Assembly: GCA_963680875.1 (NCBI GenBank) | Contig: OY804588.1 | Location: 80,314,829-80,378,828 of the forward strand | Origin: Bathymodiolus brooksi | Lineage: Eukaryota; Mollusca; Bivalvia; Mytilida; Modiolidae | Reading direction: 5' to 3' | DNA: 64,000 nt | Shown here: positions 1 to 9,975 of the stretch, piece after piece | Numbering within the stretch: the first letter of the stretch is position 1 | How the letters are laid out: every line of letters begins with the position of its first letter | Notes under the pieces: model-generated | Told to the model about the DNA's origin: nothing | The model's input: only the letters and a program-made list of their open reading frames with translations | Databases searched by the model: none | Position numbers and translations under genes: made by a program

Positions 1-86
1 ATAGACAATATATTGTCATAAATAGCATGTGCTGATAGCACCATAAATTTGCATTCTATTAATATTCGTGAATTATCACTATAGTC

Positions 87-92
87 TTTATT
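87..92 (-). promoter_or_regulatory. Poly(A) signal of the lipocalin gene
   Basis: AATAAA on the minus strand, 54 nt after the TAA of lipocalin exon 5. Position and strand fit cleavage just beyond it. In an AT-rich genome a chance hexamer is possible. Confidence 0.5.
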
Positions 93-145
93 TCTTCCCT
101 TCGAACCTCTGTTTAATAATAATTTCTAATATTCAATTCACTTTC

Positions 146-240
146 TTATTTACAAATTTCATTGTATTTATAGCATTGTCTACATATGTACTGACCTGCG
201 ACCCCTTGGGGTTCAGCTGATACTGGAGTTTCACAGGTTC
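146..240 (-). CDS. Lipocalin exon 5: C-terminal tail and stop
   Basis: An acceptor ending TTCTTTTTAG at 241-242 opens phase-1 coding that reads GTCETPVSAEPQGVAGQYIC and ends in ...NEICK, then TAA. The segment has four cysteines, which would make a cysteine-bearing tail beyond the core barrel. A GTCAGT sequence at 190-195 could be an alternative donor in phase 1 leading to a further exon (an acceptor-like AACAG lies near 107). The nearby poly(A) signal favours a terminal exon. Confidence 0.68.
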
Positions 241-1271
241 CTAAAAAGAAAATTGTCATTTTCTTAAGTTTAGAATTAAATATATCTCAGGCTAGTTTTC
301 TTTTATACTATTTTTCAAGATAATTATGGTGATCACTTTTACAGATGTGGAAGCTCGAGTACGATTTGAACACACCAACCTGTTGCAAGTGAGTGCTTAG
401 CTTCATCAACTAAAGTAGTATCGAATACACATCTCCACTGTAGAAATAGAGATAACACACGTTCCTTTTTATTTTTTTACATTGGTTCCATACGTAGATG
501 TAAATATGGACATGGCTTAGACTACTCTTCGTTGTCATAGATACATATATAATGTAATATTAACACAGAGATAACGGTACGAACATTCTTGTCGTCAAAT
601 AAAATGTGTTTTTTTATTCGAAACATCTCTATGAATGTAAATGTTCAAATACACAAGGTATCATTGTATCATGGCTAAACAACAATGAATAATTGTCACG
701 TTTTCCAAGCGTACAACTATTATTTTTCTCATTAAAATTGCATTCGCAAAACTCTCTCTCTCTCTCTCTCTCTCTCAATTGAGATAGGTCTGCTTGAAAT
801 AATGGCTATATATATAGCATTTTAAATGCATTTGAATAAAGTCGTAGATCATTCATTTAATATTGTTACTACATAATGAATAATACAATTTGTTTAATAC
901 ATCGCTTATGTGTCTTAGCATTATGTTATGTACTTATCTTTATGTCTATGACATATTTACTTTTAGTAGGTCTCATTCGTTTTGGTAGGCACAGAGCTTA
1001 ATGGATGATCACTGAGTGTATGAACTATTTAGCAAATCCTTTGATCGCGTTTTGTTATGTATAGGATGTTGTATTGCAAATATATTTTTAATTGATATCA
1101 AACATCAATCATTTTTATTTCTTACTTTGACATACGTTTGAAACTATTGATATTGAACACTAAGGATGACAGAAGACTCTTGTAAAATGACATCTTAGAC
1201 AATATAAACACCCCTAGAACATAACATTGCAACTTAGGATAGATATTCCTTTAAATCTAGGAGTTATCTAC
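241..1271 (-). other. Lipocalin intron 4
   Basis: AT-rich, with a (CT)n tract near 750-776. A plus-strand acceptor/donor pair brackets 345-388 but has no supporting context. No other feature seen. Confidence 0.6.
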
Positions 1272-1487
1272 CTTGGTTCATCAATCGAAGATAAGTAATA
1301 TCAGTACAGGGTCTTATATAAGCATATGTGGAGATGGATTCAAAATCATCTTTTGACATATCATCTGGTTTCCGGGCCCACAGTTCAAATTGACCCATCC
1401 TGCGATCACACGTGCCATCATCGTTGACATGGAAACAGTAGAACATGGCGGCAGTATTATAATCAGTATATAACACTTTAAACGTCA
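1272..1487 (-). CDS. Lipocalin exon 4: TDY and Arg motifs
   Basis: The acceptor TTTGTAATTTCAG leads into FKVLYTDYNTAAMFYCFHVN, containing the TDY motif of structurally conserved region 2. Next come GQFELWARKPDDMSKDDFES (region 3 with its conserved Arg, then the C-terminal helix) and IRPCTDITYLRLMNQG. Cysteines are placed for the usual barrel disulfides. The donor CAAG|GTAGATAA is moderate. Without splicing the frame would stop two codons later; exon 5 downstream in matching phase makes splicing the better model. Confidence 0.92.
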
Positions 1488-1667
1488 CTGAAATTACAAA
1501 GAAAGAAAAAACAATAGCATACATTTAACTAAACAAATGTGGAGTCTTGCTTCAAAATATGAATTCAATAGTTTTAAACAGTCAAGCATAATATCTCGGA
1601 TAAGACATTTCCGTAAAGGAATCAAAACCACAGAAAGCATTAGAGTAAGAGTTTGTTTGTTTGTTTG

Positions 1668-1738
1668 ACGGTGGTTAATGCCTCTTTCAACAATATTTCG
1701 TGGCGGGCATTTTTATTAGTGGAGGGAACTGGAGCAAC
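1668..1738 (-). mobile_element. SINE family B, 3' fragment
   Basis: Short degenerate copy of the family B tail (TCAACAATATTTCGTGGCGG, then TTATTAGTGGAGGGAACTGG), inside lipocalin intron 3. Confidence 0.6.
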
Positions 1739-2082
1739 TATTCATGGCAAAATATTACAGAAATCAACGTCTTGACCCGAAAGATGCCAAAAATAATCGT
1801 ACCCTACAAATTTCGACAAGGATGCTTTGGTAAAGTTTAAGAAATTATGCCGATTGTCCATGTCCAAAAAAATCTTCCTTTCTTTCGTGGTAACAACCTT
1901 GTATGGCTGGGAAAAAAACTTATATTCTCTCTTACCCACCCTCCCCTCCCCTTACAAGAAATAACAAAATAAAAAACAAAGTACATTTACGAGAAAAAAT
2001 ATCGGGATCACGTTCAGCTAGTGCGGAAGGATTTCAATCTCGTAAATTGTAACAACGTGTCGATATTAAGCCTCATAATTAT

Positions 2083-2230
2083 TGTAAGGGAAGTTTGAAG
2101 ATACCAAAGGGGTAATCAAAAGCTGTAAATCGAAGAACAGACACTAAATTGGCCAATCGATACAGGACAGAAGGACAAACAACGATCTACAAAACATTAC
2201 ACAGAAAACAAACTATTGAACAATACGAAA
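2083..2230 (-). mobile_element. Family D interspersed repeat, 3' part
   Basis: Begins GTTTGAAGATACCAAAGGGG and continues through the ACAAACAACGATCTACAAA block that recurs at 26041, 31805 and, inverted, at 5165, 44545 and 55636. It is non-coding. The element type is not identified; it is probably a non-autonomous transposon about 390 bp long when complete. Confidence 0.65.
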
Positions 2231-2325
2231 CCCCATTTAAAGAGATCTCATTATATAATAAGCTTGCTGTATGCTTGAACATTTTTTATGAATGTGGTAT
2301 ACCTTATCAATAAACAATTACGTAC

Positions 2326-2414
2326 TTGTACCTCCAATGAATAGTCCTGTATATTCAGCTGTTCCATATTTAGACATGTAAATCGTTGCTGTGCGACATA
2401 TTTTGTTACTCTTA
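2326..2414 (-). CDS. Lipocalin exon 3: middle strands
   Basis: The acceptor is a T-rich tract ending TTTCAG. Read in phase 2 the exon gives DKSNKICRTATIYM and then YTGLFIGG(T), a typical lipocalin strand C-E segment with one cysteine. The overlapping minus-strand ORF is in a different frame and is a shadow. Two donors six bases apart are possible and both leave phase 1: GGAG|GTACAAGT, or ACAA|GTACGTAA. The second fits the consensus better and is used here. The alternative would remove two residues. Confidence 0.83.
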
Positions 2415-2517
2415 CTGAAATAAAATAAAAAATATCGTACGTTTTAGTTAACTTAATGATCAGTACAATGACACTATTTAATAATTGTGTTGAATATTGC
2501 TCTTTCTCCACACTGTT

Positions 2518-2888
2518 ACCGCATTGGTGGCGGTATGGCTAGCGTGCTCGCCTCGAATGCGGTAGATCGTGGGTTCGAGCCCAGGTTGGGTAAAATCAAC
2601 GACCATAAAATTGGTATTTGTTCCTTCTCCGCTAAACACGCATCATTAAGGAGAGTGAAAAAAGACTGGTTGGCTTCGAATCAGAATAATGTGTCCGAGT
2701 GGAGCGACATATCTACAAGGAGACTCTTTTTTCAGTGAGCTAGCACTATGAAAATCCAACTAAGCGTGTTGGTCTAGTACAAAGCGGACCTCATCATCAT
2801 CTCATTGCAAATTAACTTGTTCTTGCCATGATATGGCTCAACAATTGCTAAATTGGCTTGAAACAACAATCACTCATTCACTCACTTA
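2518..2888 (+). mobile_element. SINE family A, near full length
   Basis: tRNA-derived SINE. The head carries an A-box-like block and a B box (GGGTTCGAGCCC), RNA polymerase III internal promoter elements. The tail contains TCATCATCATCTCATTGCA and ends with the ACAACAATCACTCATTCA motif. Further copies occur at 9196, 22985, 34327, 39416 (plus) and 7935, 56643 (minus). The short plus ORF across the head is not a gene. Confidence 0.85.
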
Positions 2889-3069
2889 TTCTCCACACTT
2901 TAGAAAATAAGAATTAATAAATTATGAACGAACCTGATTCAATAAACGAGTATTAGTTTGATTAATATCTACGTATCCTTTCAGCGACTACCAATACTAA
3001 ACTTTTGAATTGGAAGACCGCATTGTGATTTTCGTAAAATACTCCATTTTCTTCCACCAATAAAACTCG

Positions 3070-3100
3070 TACACGTTATATATATATATATATATATAAA
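3070..3100. repeat. (TA)n microsatellite
   Basis: Uninterrupted alternating TA run, in lipocalin intron 2. Confidence 0.9.
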
Positions 3101-3170
3101 CATCTAAAATGGTTTGTAAAACAACACCAAGTACACAAAACAAAGTGATAAAGAATTAAACACTTCGTAG

Positions 3171-3212
3171 AATGACAAAATTTTCGTCCCACCGAGGGAC
3201 TTTATCAATGTC
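3171..3212 (-). ncRNA. Hammerhead-ribozyme-like motif (decayed) in Penelope 3' region
   Basis: On the minus strand the order is TTGATAAA, a perfect 5-bp stem GTCCC/GGGAC around a short loop, then GAAA and, a few bases on, GTC. This is the hammerhead layout (CUGAUGA - helix II - GAAA - helix III - NUH) with two substitutions in the CUGAUGA box. Ten-base strands just outside (near 3211-3220 and 3152-3161) can pair with G-U wobbles. It lies downstream of, and on the same strand as, a GIY-YIG Penelope fragment; Penelope-like elements are known to carry hammerheads in their terminal repeats. Probably catalytically dead. Confidence 0.45.
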
Positions 3213-3632
3213 TAATTAAATAAAATCTCTAAACAATATGGCGACTTTTCAAATTTCAAAAAGGTTTTTGACGGTCCATGTACGGCACAAAAGAACCAGA
3301 AGATGCACATATGAAACTACATGCATAAAAGAATGGAAATCCTACATATAAATTAATAAAAGTACAATAACAATAATATAAATATACAATAGGGCTACAC
3401 ATTTAAATAAATGTTAAATTAGAAATAAAAATAAATATAAAAATGAGACATTATTGGTAAATGTATCAAATAGCACTGTCAAAATATTGTTGAAAACGGT
3501 ATGATACCCAAACTCATTAAAAAAAACGGCCCGCCACAGTGTGGAATATATACTTTGGGCCAATAGAGCAAAATGTATGTCCTAATACGACTGGAGGAGA
3601 TCAACACGAATAGGAGTCAAGAGAGGATATTA

Positions 3633-3845
3633 CTTTTTCTCATTGATTCCATTCGGTGATAAGGTCTTAAGTTTTCTAATCCAGAAGCTTTCCCTTTCCT
3701 GTCTGCTTTTATCATCCCACTTGGGGTTATGGTCAATTATGGTGACCTTCAGTTTGCCGAAAGAATCATGGTGGCCCGTCGATCTGAGATGTCTGCTGAG
3801 TGGAAGGTCAGGTTTGCAATTTGCATCGCTTCTGTGGCCATTCAT
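3633..3845 (-). pseudogene. Penelope-like element, C-terminal GIY-YIG endonuclease fragment
   Basis: About 70 codons carrying the end of a GIY-YIG endonuclease domain: LSRHLRSTGHHDSF, then RQERESFWIRKLKTLSPNGI. The R-x(4)-E..WI..L.T..P.G(L/I)N ending is the standard C-terminus of Penelope-like retroelements. The reverse transcriptase and the catalytic GIY-YIG residues are missing; the 5' side is cut off at a (TA)n tract at 3844-3862. This is a dead remnant in lipocalin intron 2. The two plus-strand ORFs overlapping it are shadows. Confidence 0.7.
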
Positions 3846-4014
3846 ATATATATATATATATCATATATTGTTGAAATTAGAATAAAATACCAACACTCCA
3901 TACTCCAATCTATGTACTAAGACAGGGATTAATGACTGGTCGTTTTTTTTTAAATCTCCATTTATTGGTTATTTTCTCTTTTTTTTTCTTCTGATTTGTG
4001 GAATTGCTTGATGC

Positions 4015-4302
4015 TTGATCATAAATTTTCCAAATATGTGCAGCAATATACCACCTTCTCCTGCATATGGTGTTTGCATCTCGCAATTGATTCGTTATGC
4101 AAGGGCCAGTAGCAATTATTCTGACTTCCTGAAACGTCATCTTCATCTGAAAAACAGGCTACTGGACCAGGACTATGAAAAGATTCACCTTATTCGATCT
4201 CGTAAAAAGTTTACATTCCGATACCAAGATCTTGTCGAAATATATTCCGTCTCTGCAGAGACGATGATAAACGATGCATTTACACATAGTGAAAATGTAT
4301 AA
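4015..4302 (+). pseudogene. 5'-truncated reverse-transcriptase element, C-terminal fragment
   Basis: The reading frame contains NIPPSPAYGVCISQLIRYAR, then HLHLKNRLLDQDY and FRYQDLVEIYSVSAETM. The block (xIPxSPAYGVYxSQLIRYxR ... KFxxRYxDLV) recurs at the C-terminus of many invertebrate retroelement polyproteins. No catalytic RT motif remains and the frame breaks just upstream. The class is not assigned with certainty. It is followed by its 3' UTR (4350-4665). Confidence 0.6.
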
Positions 4303-4349
4303 AGATAAGGAAGTCAACAAAAATGTCAAAAATATTTTTTTATCAATGT

Positions 4350-4665
4350 TTGACGTAAAATTGTTTTTGACATTTGCTTCGCTGGGTTTGGTACTGCTTT
4401 GACAACTATTTTACCTATTTTGTTCCAGTATTGTTATAAATACTGTTATAGTGACAGCCGGAACCTTTGAGCCGTAATAGAAGCGGGAAATTTGGCGCTT
4501 TAAAGTCAGATTCAAGCCTGTACCAAGTCAGGGTCATTATGGTTTTCACAGTTTTCCGGTTGTTGTCTGATTTTGTCTGTTTATATACTTATGAGTTTTG
4601 ACTTTCCCTTTGTAAGATTGTTCGGAGTTCGGTAATTTTGTTATTAACCTTACTTGGCATATTTT
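4350..4665 (+). mobile_element. 3' UTR of the RT element (family F)
   Basis: Starts near TTGACAACTATTTTACCTAT and includes TGACAGCCGGAACCTTTGAG and TGAGTTTTGACTTTCCCTTT. It is nearly identical to 43405-43700, which has no coding part. The shared 3' end with different 5' truncation points is what target-primed retrotransposition produces. Confidence 0.65.
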
Positions 4666-4781
4666 GTTTTGCAGACTTTAAATATTGTCTGAATTCGTTT
4701 TGATTTTAGATAACCTTATATGGTAAAATGAGGTAAATCTAACGTCATAAATATTAAAGTACATCATAAAGGGGAACTTAC

Positions 4782-4909
4782 TCGTGTCCTGATGTTACAC
4801 TTGTTACTGTTCCATCATTATGCACAAATAATATATTTGTCATGGAGTCCCAGGTGTGGTCTCCATATACATACGTCGTTGACGCATATGTGTACCATAC
4901 TCCAGTGAA
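4782..4909 (-). CDS. Lipocalin exon 2: GxW motif strand
   Basis: After an acceptor ending TTTATTGTAG the frame reads FTGVWYTYASTTYVYGD, the first lipocalin structurally conserved region (G-x-W), then a beta-strand stretch ending TSVTSGH. The donor is GA|GTAAGTTCC in phase 2. Length is 128 bp. The exon is not visible in the plus-strand ORF that overlaps it. The phase-2 remainder GA is completed by the first base of exon 3 to give Asp. Confidence 0.9.
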
Positions 4910-5014
4910 CTACAATAAATATAAACTAATTAGTCCTTTCAGAAAAAAAAATAGTTGTTTAAAAAATCAAACAATGTTTAATAGGCTTATCATTATCAGG
5001 ATTTCCTTGATCGA

Positions 5015-5402
5015 GGGTTGCTGCTAGCAAGAAAGCTACTGAATCAAGGGTTCCTATTGGTTAAGTTGAAGTTATCACTTCGACGTTTTACGGTCGGCAC
5101 CATGGTTTGTTCAAGCGTTTCGGAATACCTGTGTCACAAATGACCGCGTATAGGTTCCACTTGTCGTAAACACTTTCTGGTCCTTTCCTCATTTATGACA
5201 TTATCACCGGAACTGCCCTTCTGGAGCAAATGATTTCACTACGGTTTTAGTGGTGTTCATATTACTCGAACTTTAATTTTATGTGTAATGTTTTGTAGAT
5301 CGTTGTTTGTCCCTTTGTCCTTTTTCTTTTGTCCATTGTGCGGTCTCTCCATCGATTTACGGATTTTGATTACCCCTTTGGTATCTTCAAACTCTTCTTA
5401 TA
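5015..5402 (+). mobile_element. Family D interspersed repeat, near full length
   Basis: Runs from the GCTAGCAAGAAAGCTACTGA side through GGTCCTTTCCTCATTTATGA to the ATCTTCAAACTCTTCTTA end. It corresponds, reverse complemented, to 26041-26445. It lies in lipocalin intron 1. The plus-strand ORF over its end is a by-product. Confidence 0.7.
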
Positions 5403-5720
5403 TTGAATTCAAAATATACAAAATTAATTTAATCATAGTAGTTTCTGTGGTGTGCCAGATGAGTGGTTGTAGCGGCGCTTGTTGACAATCGTTGTATAAC
5501 TTCTTATTTTCAATTCAAATGCATTTATTGACCACCAATCGCCATCTTTCGACCGAACTCAATGACAAACGTGTTAGCGTCAATTTTACCAATTATAAAT
5601 CTACCAGGCATAGCAACATACCAACCACAACTACAGACGTTCCTCCGCTAGACTTTGTAGTTTGCATGCAGACATTTTATAACATCACCTCCGTATATGA
5701 CAGATGATATTACCATGTGT

Positions 5721-5920
5721 GGTACAAAGCTTACCATATGTTCCCATTGTGACTTCTGGTAATCTAACCTTTGAATAATGGTTATGGATATGAGCTGTTC
5801 TTTTGTAGAACTAGTACGTTGGTACAAAGCTTACCATATGTTCTCATTGTGACTTCTGGTAATCTAACCTTTGAATAATGGTTATGGATATGAGCTGTTC
5901 TTTTGTAGAACTAGTACGAC
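5721..5920. repeat. Tandem duplication, two 100-bp units
   Basis: GGTACAAAGCTTACCATATG begins at both 5721 and 5821, and the units are almost identical. In lipocalin intron 1; no coding meaning seen. Confidence 0.9.
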
Positions 5921-6729
5921 ACTCATGCGTCAAGCGAAATATATTATGCGTTAGGATCAAAGTTGCTACTCTCTGTACTTTACAACAACCCTGCTAATCG
6001 GTATTTTACACACATGTGATAGACATGTACATGTCATTTCACTAGAGGTGAGATTTGAGCCCATAAAACTAACTCACTACTCGCTTAACTCTGCCTCTTT
6101 TCGTTCAAATCCATGTACCAAGTCATACGAATGGCATATCATCTGCTACTGTGTCTAATAAATTTTAGAGAAAATCGTAGGGGAAATGAAGAATGGGAAA
6201 TCTAGAGATAATATCATCATCAGGCACACAAGACACAATGTGAAAACAATCAAATCAACAAACATAACACAGAAAACTAAAAACATTGACAACAAATTTG
6301 CTATATACTGGTTATAAATCTTTGTGAAATACGCATTACATGACGGTAAAGAAAATTAATAATGGATCACCAGAGGGAGCCACTAGTCCCACATCCACAA
6401 CAATTAATTGCTTTATTAGCATGAATTGAAACCACATTTAAAATTAATAACCGCTGATTTTTTAACGCTTAGGATGACAATTTACCGTTAGTAAAGTACC
6501 GGTAATCTGATGCGATGGAATACACTTTGAATGTATATTGACAGTGTTAGAGGGTGGCAGCTTATTTGGGTTAAAAATAATACGTAAATTTGTAAGGATT
6601 TTACGCTGAGCGCTTCCAACGGTTGACCGCTAATGTCAGATGACCATTACACCTAGTTTGCTTTTCCATAGTTTCTTCTGGTCATCTTTATATAACCAAT
6701 CCTGCTATTGACCAGTTGATACAACTTAC

Positions 6730-6858
6730 CTGTGTAATATTGAAGTTATGTTGTGTAGCAAGGTCTGACAATTTTGTCTGACATTCATCCACTCCCAACT
6801 TCGCTGCAGAACATCCCTCATATAAAGCAAAGAGAACAAACACAAAATCGACTTTCAT
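6730..6858 (-). CDS. Lipocalin exon 1: signal peptide and N-terminus
   Basis: The 43 codons begin MKVDFVFVLFALYEGCSAAK, a short basic start followed by a hydrophobic core and a likely cleavage near Cys16/Ala19. The mature N-terminus then ends HNFNITQ, just before the lipocalin GxW strand. The ATG is preceded by AAA (A at -3). The exon ends at CAG followed by GTAAGTTG, a strong donor, in phase 0. The frame matches exon 2 directly. The exon is too short and too interrupted to show as a long ORF. Confidence 0.85.
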
Positions 6859-7934
6859 TTTGATAATACAAACTCTTTAAGACATCAATTACATCTACGA
6901 CGGCTTAAAGTATAAAGTTATGTATTCTTAAAACACTTGTATCACAGGATGTTAATGTAAGAAGGTCAAAGTCTTGTAGCCTTTTAATAGTTTTATATTT
7001 GTTATAGTTATTAAGAATGAACCAACAAGTACGAATTAAAAGTACATCTTAGATGATCCGTAAGTACTACAGAATTATAGATATGTCAAGGATTGGTTGG
7101 TACATGCATCAGTATCACCAAGTACATCTATCACAGTGATGTATCACGCTATGTCTCTGACAGTACTGTATCTCCTGTGTGCTGATCGTCTTTGCATTAT
7201 TATTGTCGAGCCATTCTGACATGTCTGGTTGAAAACATTGTGTGCAATGCATGTAGATAGAAAACCGATAATCAGGAAAATGCATCAGTTGAAATATAAG
7301 ATATTGCCAACTTTACCTGCAAAAGACAAAGGTGCTCGTCAGTCAAGTTCACGATCGATGTTATATTAAATGATCATTGGGTTGTACACACTTTTTGTTT
7401 CATCTATACAGATATTTGTGAAAATTGCCAAAATATACACAATTTGAATACGTCTTCGTCATACCTCGGGAACAGATTTATCATAATATCATTGCAGAAA
7501 GGAAGCCCAAACAACCATTATGTATAACATATCATAGCCCGTAGAACTAAATAGTATATACAATACTTATTTATTCTCATATCGAACCTATCACAGTGAT
7601 ACTTAATATTATTGCAGTGCCAGATTTACCTATAGGTTCGATAGGCTAAAGCCAAGGGCTTCACAATTTAGGGCGCCTCTAGACAAGGTCCATAATATTT
7701 TTACCACTGTTATTGGACATTCACCCCCCTCCCCCGCCCCTCCCCCCAGTAATATTCCTTACACAGTTGCACTCCATTGCAGAATATTGCAGAAATTTTA
7801 AAACCCTTCATCATCGTTGTCTTTATTGAAATTGATTTAAACACACTTCCATCTTCCTCCAGTCGTGAAGGTGGAGAATTGGGAGGCGCCTCACAAGTGG
7901 ATTTTTCAGATGTATCATGACTTGAACAGGTTAC
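6859..7934. other. Upstream flank of the lipocalin gene
   Basis: Presumed promoter side of the lipocalin. No TATA box or other regulatory element could be named with confidence. A C-rich stretch at 7724-7746 is the only compositional oddity. Confidence 0.4.
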
Positions 7935-8166
7935 ATTCGATCACATGATGGTGTCCGCTCTGTACCAGACCAACATGATTAGGTGGATTTGTATGGTGCT
8001 AGCTCATAATCGGCGTGTAGACATTTCGCTTCACTCAAGCACGTTATGCTGATTCCAAGGAAACCTTACAATTACTTATTAAAGCTTTGTGCTTAGAGGA
8101 TCGAACTCACGATCGGATCTCTCGCATTCGAGGCGAACACGCTAAACACTACACCACCGATGCGGT
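7935..8166 (-). mobile_element. SINE family A, minus-oriented copy
   Basis: Reads, reversed, as the family A head (box A near the CTACACCACCGATGCGG end) with a degenerate B box at GATCGAACTCACGATC. The tail is shortened. Confidence 0.75.
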
Positions 8167-8204
8167 TATGATATATATTATGAAAAGACAGAACCACAAA
8201 TTAT

Positions 8205-8444
8205 TGATTTGATTTCAGCAATATTTCAACTACCAGTTTCAGTGGTGGAAGAAGCCGGAGAACCAGAAGAGAACCACCGACCATGGGCAAGCAACTGATT
8301 AGCTTTATCACTTACGGTTGTGTGTCGAGTGCACTCTTTTTTGTAATTTACAAAGCCGGGTGCAAACCCACGCCGTATTGGTGATATGCTTGTATGAGTT
8401 GTTAGGTAATCCAACTACCTAACTCGTTGAGCCACCCGGGCCCT
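8205..8444 (-). mobile_element. SINE family C copy
   Basis: tRNA-derived. On the minus strand it begins with the GGCCCGGGTGGCTCAACGAG block and carries the ACGGCGTGGGTTTGCACCCG B-box region. It ends in the shared AATATTGCTGAAATC-type tail. Other copies: 15405, 36678, 63270 (minus) and 18356, 33655, 45584 (plus). Confidence 0.8.
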
Positions 8445-9195
8445 ACACAAATTATTGAACACAAGAACGGCAACAATATATGACGTTGGAAATAAAGGTG
8501 CTGGCTGTGGACAGGCAGAGCAATTTCGTGGGGATACATAACTATAATCCTTAAACTTTCTAGATAGATAAGTTGAAATAAAAAAGTAGATATCAAATCA
8601 GTGTGCGCTCGCCGAGTTTCTGGGAAAACCTTCCTTTAAGCCAAAATATATCATAAGCCATAAAATGTAAATGTCTTTGTGAGCAAGAAACAGGAATCTT
8701 TGCAGTCTTATGTAATTATAATGTTGTTTAGTGTCTTGGAAATAATCGGCTTCCGTAGAAAACAACTCTAAACGTCAGCATGATCTGAAAGAACGGAAGC
8801 TATTTAATTTTATGATAGGAATATAAATACTGTAATATGTTTTGACATGTGAGAGGCTCAGCTGGTGAAACAGAATATAAAGTTCTGCTGTGTTATTATC
8901 ATTATTATTGCTGTCATTATTTGATTTAGCTATGTTTAGATGGAGTTACCATTGCGTAGTTAAGATATCAACAAAATGAAAACAACAAAATACCACGTTG
9001 TCGGAACAGATCGAAAAAAAAATATGCCAAATGTGGAAAAAGCAAACCCGATACTCCTAGCCGACATATACATGACCGCTCATTGTATTGGCTTGGTTCA
9101 GTGACTTCAAAAATAAAATGGTGCGTTAAACAAGAACTAAGGGCCCAGATAGTGCATTGACAGTTACACTTTACTTCATTATAATTGCTTACAGC
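8445..9195. other. Intergenic stretch without recognised features
   Basis: AT-rich single-copy-looking sequence. Minus-strand ORFs here are short and have no recognisable motif. Confidence 0.5.
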
Positions 9196-9519
9196 ATCAA
9201 TGGTGTGCGGTAGATTGCGGGTTCGAGCCCCGATCGGGTATAACCAAAGACTATTAAATTGGTATTTGTTTCTCCGCTCAACACACAACAGTAAGGAGAA
9301 AGAGCAAAGACGGGATGGCACGGAATCGGGATAATGTGTCCGACATATATATCTGCGGACTGTTGTTTCGGTGAGCTAGCACTATAGAAATCCAACGATA
9401 AGCGTGTTGGTCTAGTACAAAGATGACCTCATCATCATCTCATTGCAGATTAACTTGTTCTCACCATGATATAGCTGAACAATTGCTGAGTTGGCGTTAA
9501 ACAACAATATCTCACTCAT
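9196..9519 (+). mobile_element. SINE family A, 5'-shortened
   Basis: Starts inside the tRNA-like head, keeps the B box (GGGTTCGAGCCCCG) and the full TCATCATCATCTCATTGCAG ... CAACAATATCTCACTCATT tail. Confidence 0.8.
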
Positions 9520-9577
9520 TATATTTGTTTCTTTATTAGTAAATATACCTTTAGGTGGTCTCGACTTCAATTTATTT

Positions 9578-9668
9578 AAAATTAGATCTACGCGCTTGCT
9601 CCCTATTTTCTATCGTTTTTTTTTTGTCGCCGATAGAAAATAGGGAGCAAGTGCGTAGATCTAATTTT
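9578..9668. repeat. Inverted repeat / hairpin, ~38-bp arms
   Basis: Arms 9578-9615 and 9631-9668 are complementary with one mismatch (CGCGCTTG against CAAGTGCG), separated by a 15-nt T-rich loop. The hairpin is bracketed by direct repeats of GTCTCGACTT (near 9559 and 9678). Confidence 0.85.
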
Positions 9669-9825
9669 AATTAGATTGTCTCGACTTATACCTTATGTGA
9701 GGAAGAGTTCCATGTAATAATCGCCGATCCGTGATTTAAAGATGGATATCTAGTTTTGTCTACTGCTGGTCAGTGCGATATACATGTAGTTGGACGATCA
9801 GACAGTAGTGAAAGCAATAAAGTGA

Positions 9826-9975
9826 AGACAATAACCTAGTTGAGCAGGAACTGCCTACCCTCCCAGACCACTTGAGTTCACATCCGGTTTTTTGTAGGGT
9901 TAAAGTTGCTTAATACTTAGTTCTCTGTGTGGTGGTTTGTAGATCAATGTTTTACCTTTAGTTCCTTTTCTGTTA
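9826..9975 (+). mobile_element. Family D interspersed repeat, partial
   Basis: Contains GTTGAGCAGGAACTGCCTAC and TTCACATCCGGTTTTTTGTA, matching the middle of family D at 55722-55800. Confidence 0.6.

Larger units (their letters stand above)
146..6858 (-). other. Lipocalin gene (complete, five coding exons)
   Basis: Gene-level entry joining exons 6730-6858, 4782-4909, 2326-2414, 1272-1487 and 146-240 (CDS 657 bp, 218 aa). Lipocalins are secreted eight-stranded beta-barrels that bind small hydrophobic ligands. All three structurally conserved regions are visible: FTGVWY (GxW motif) at the start of exon 2, VLYTDYN at the start of exon 4, and LWARKP (conserved Arg) later in exon 4. Introns are GT-AG and phases run 0, 2, 1, 1. 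A signal peptide opens exon 1 and an AATAAA lies 54 nt past the stop. The ligand and subfamily cannot be told from sequence alone. It is transcribed in the same direction as the CCN gene, 7.3 kb downstream of that gene's stop codon. Confidence 0.88.

Noticed and set aside
2251..2511. 86-aa minus ORF over lipocalin exon 3
   Set aside because: Wrong frame; the phase from exon 2 requires the DKSNKICRT frame instead.
2518..2600. tRNA gene (box A and box B visible)
   Set aside because: Followed by a SINE body and tail and repeated many times with the same flanks, so it is a SINE head, not a tRNA gene.
4015..4302. Functional gene on the plus strand in the lipocalin intron
   Set aside because: Matches the C-terminal block of retroelement polyproteins, is 5'-truncated with a frame break, and is followed by a repeated 3' UTR.
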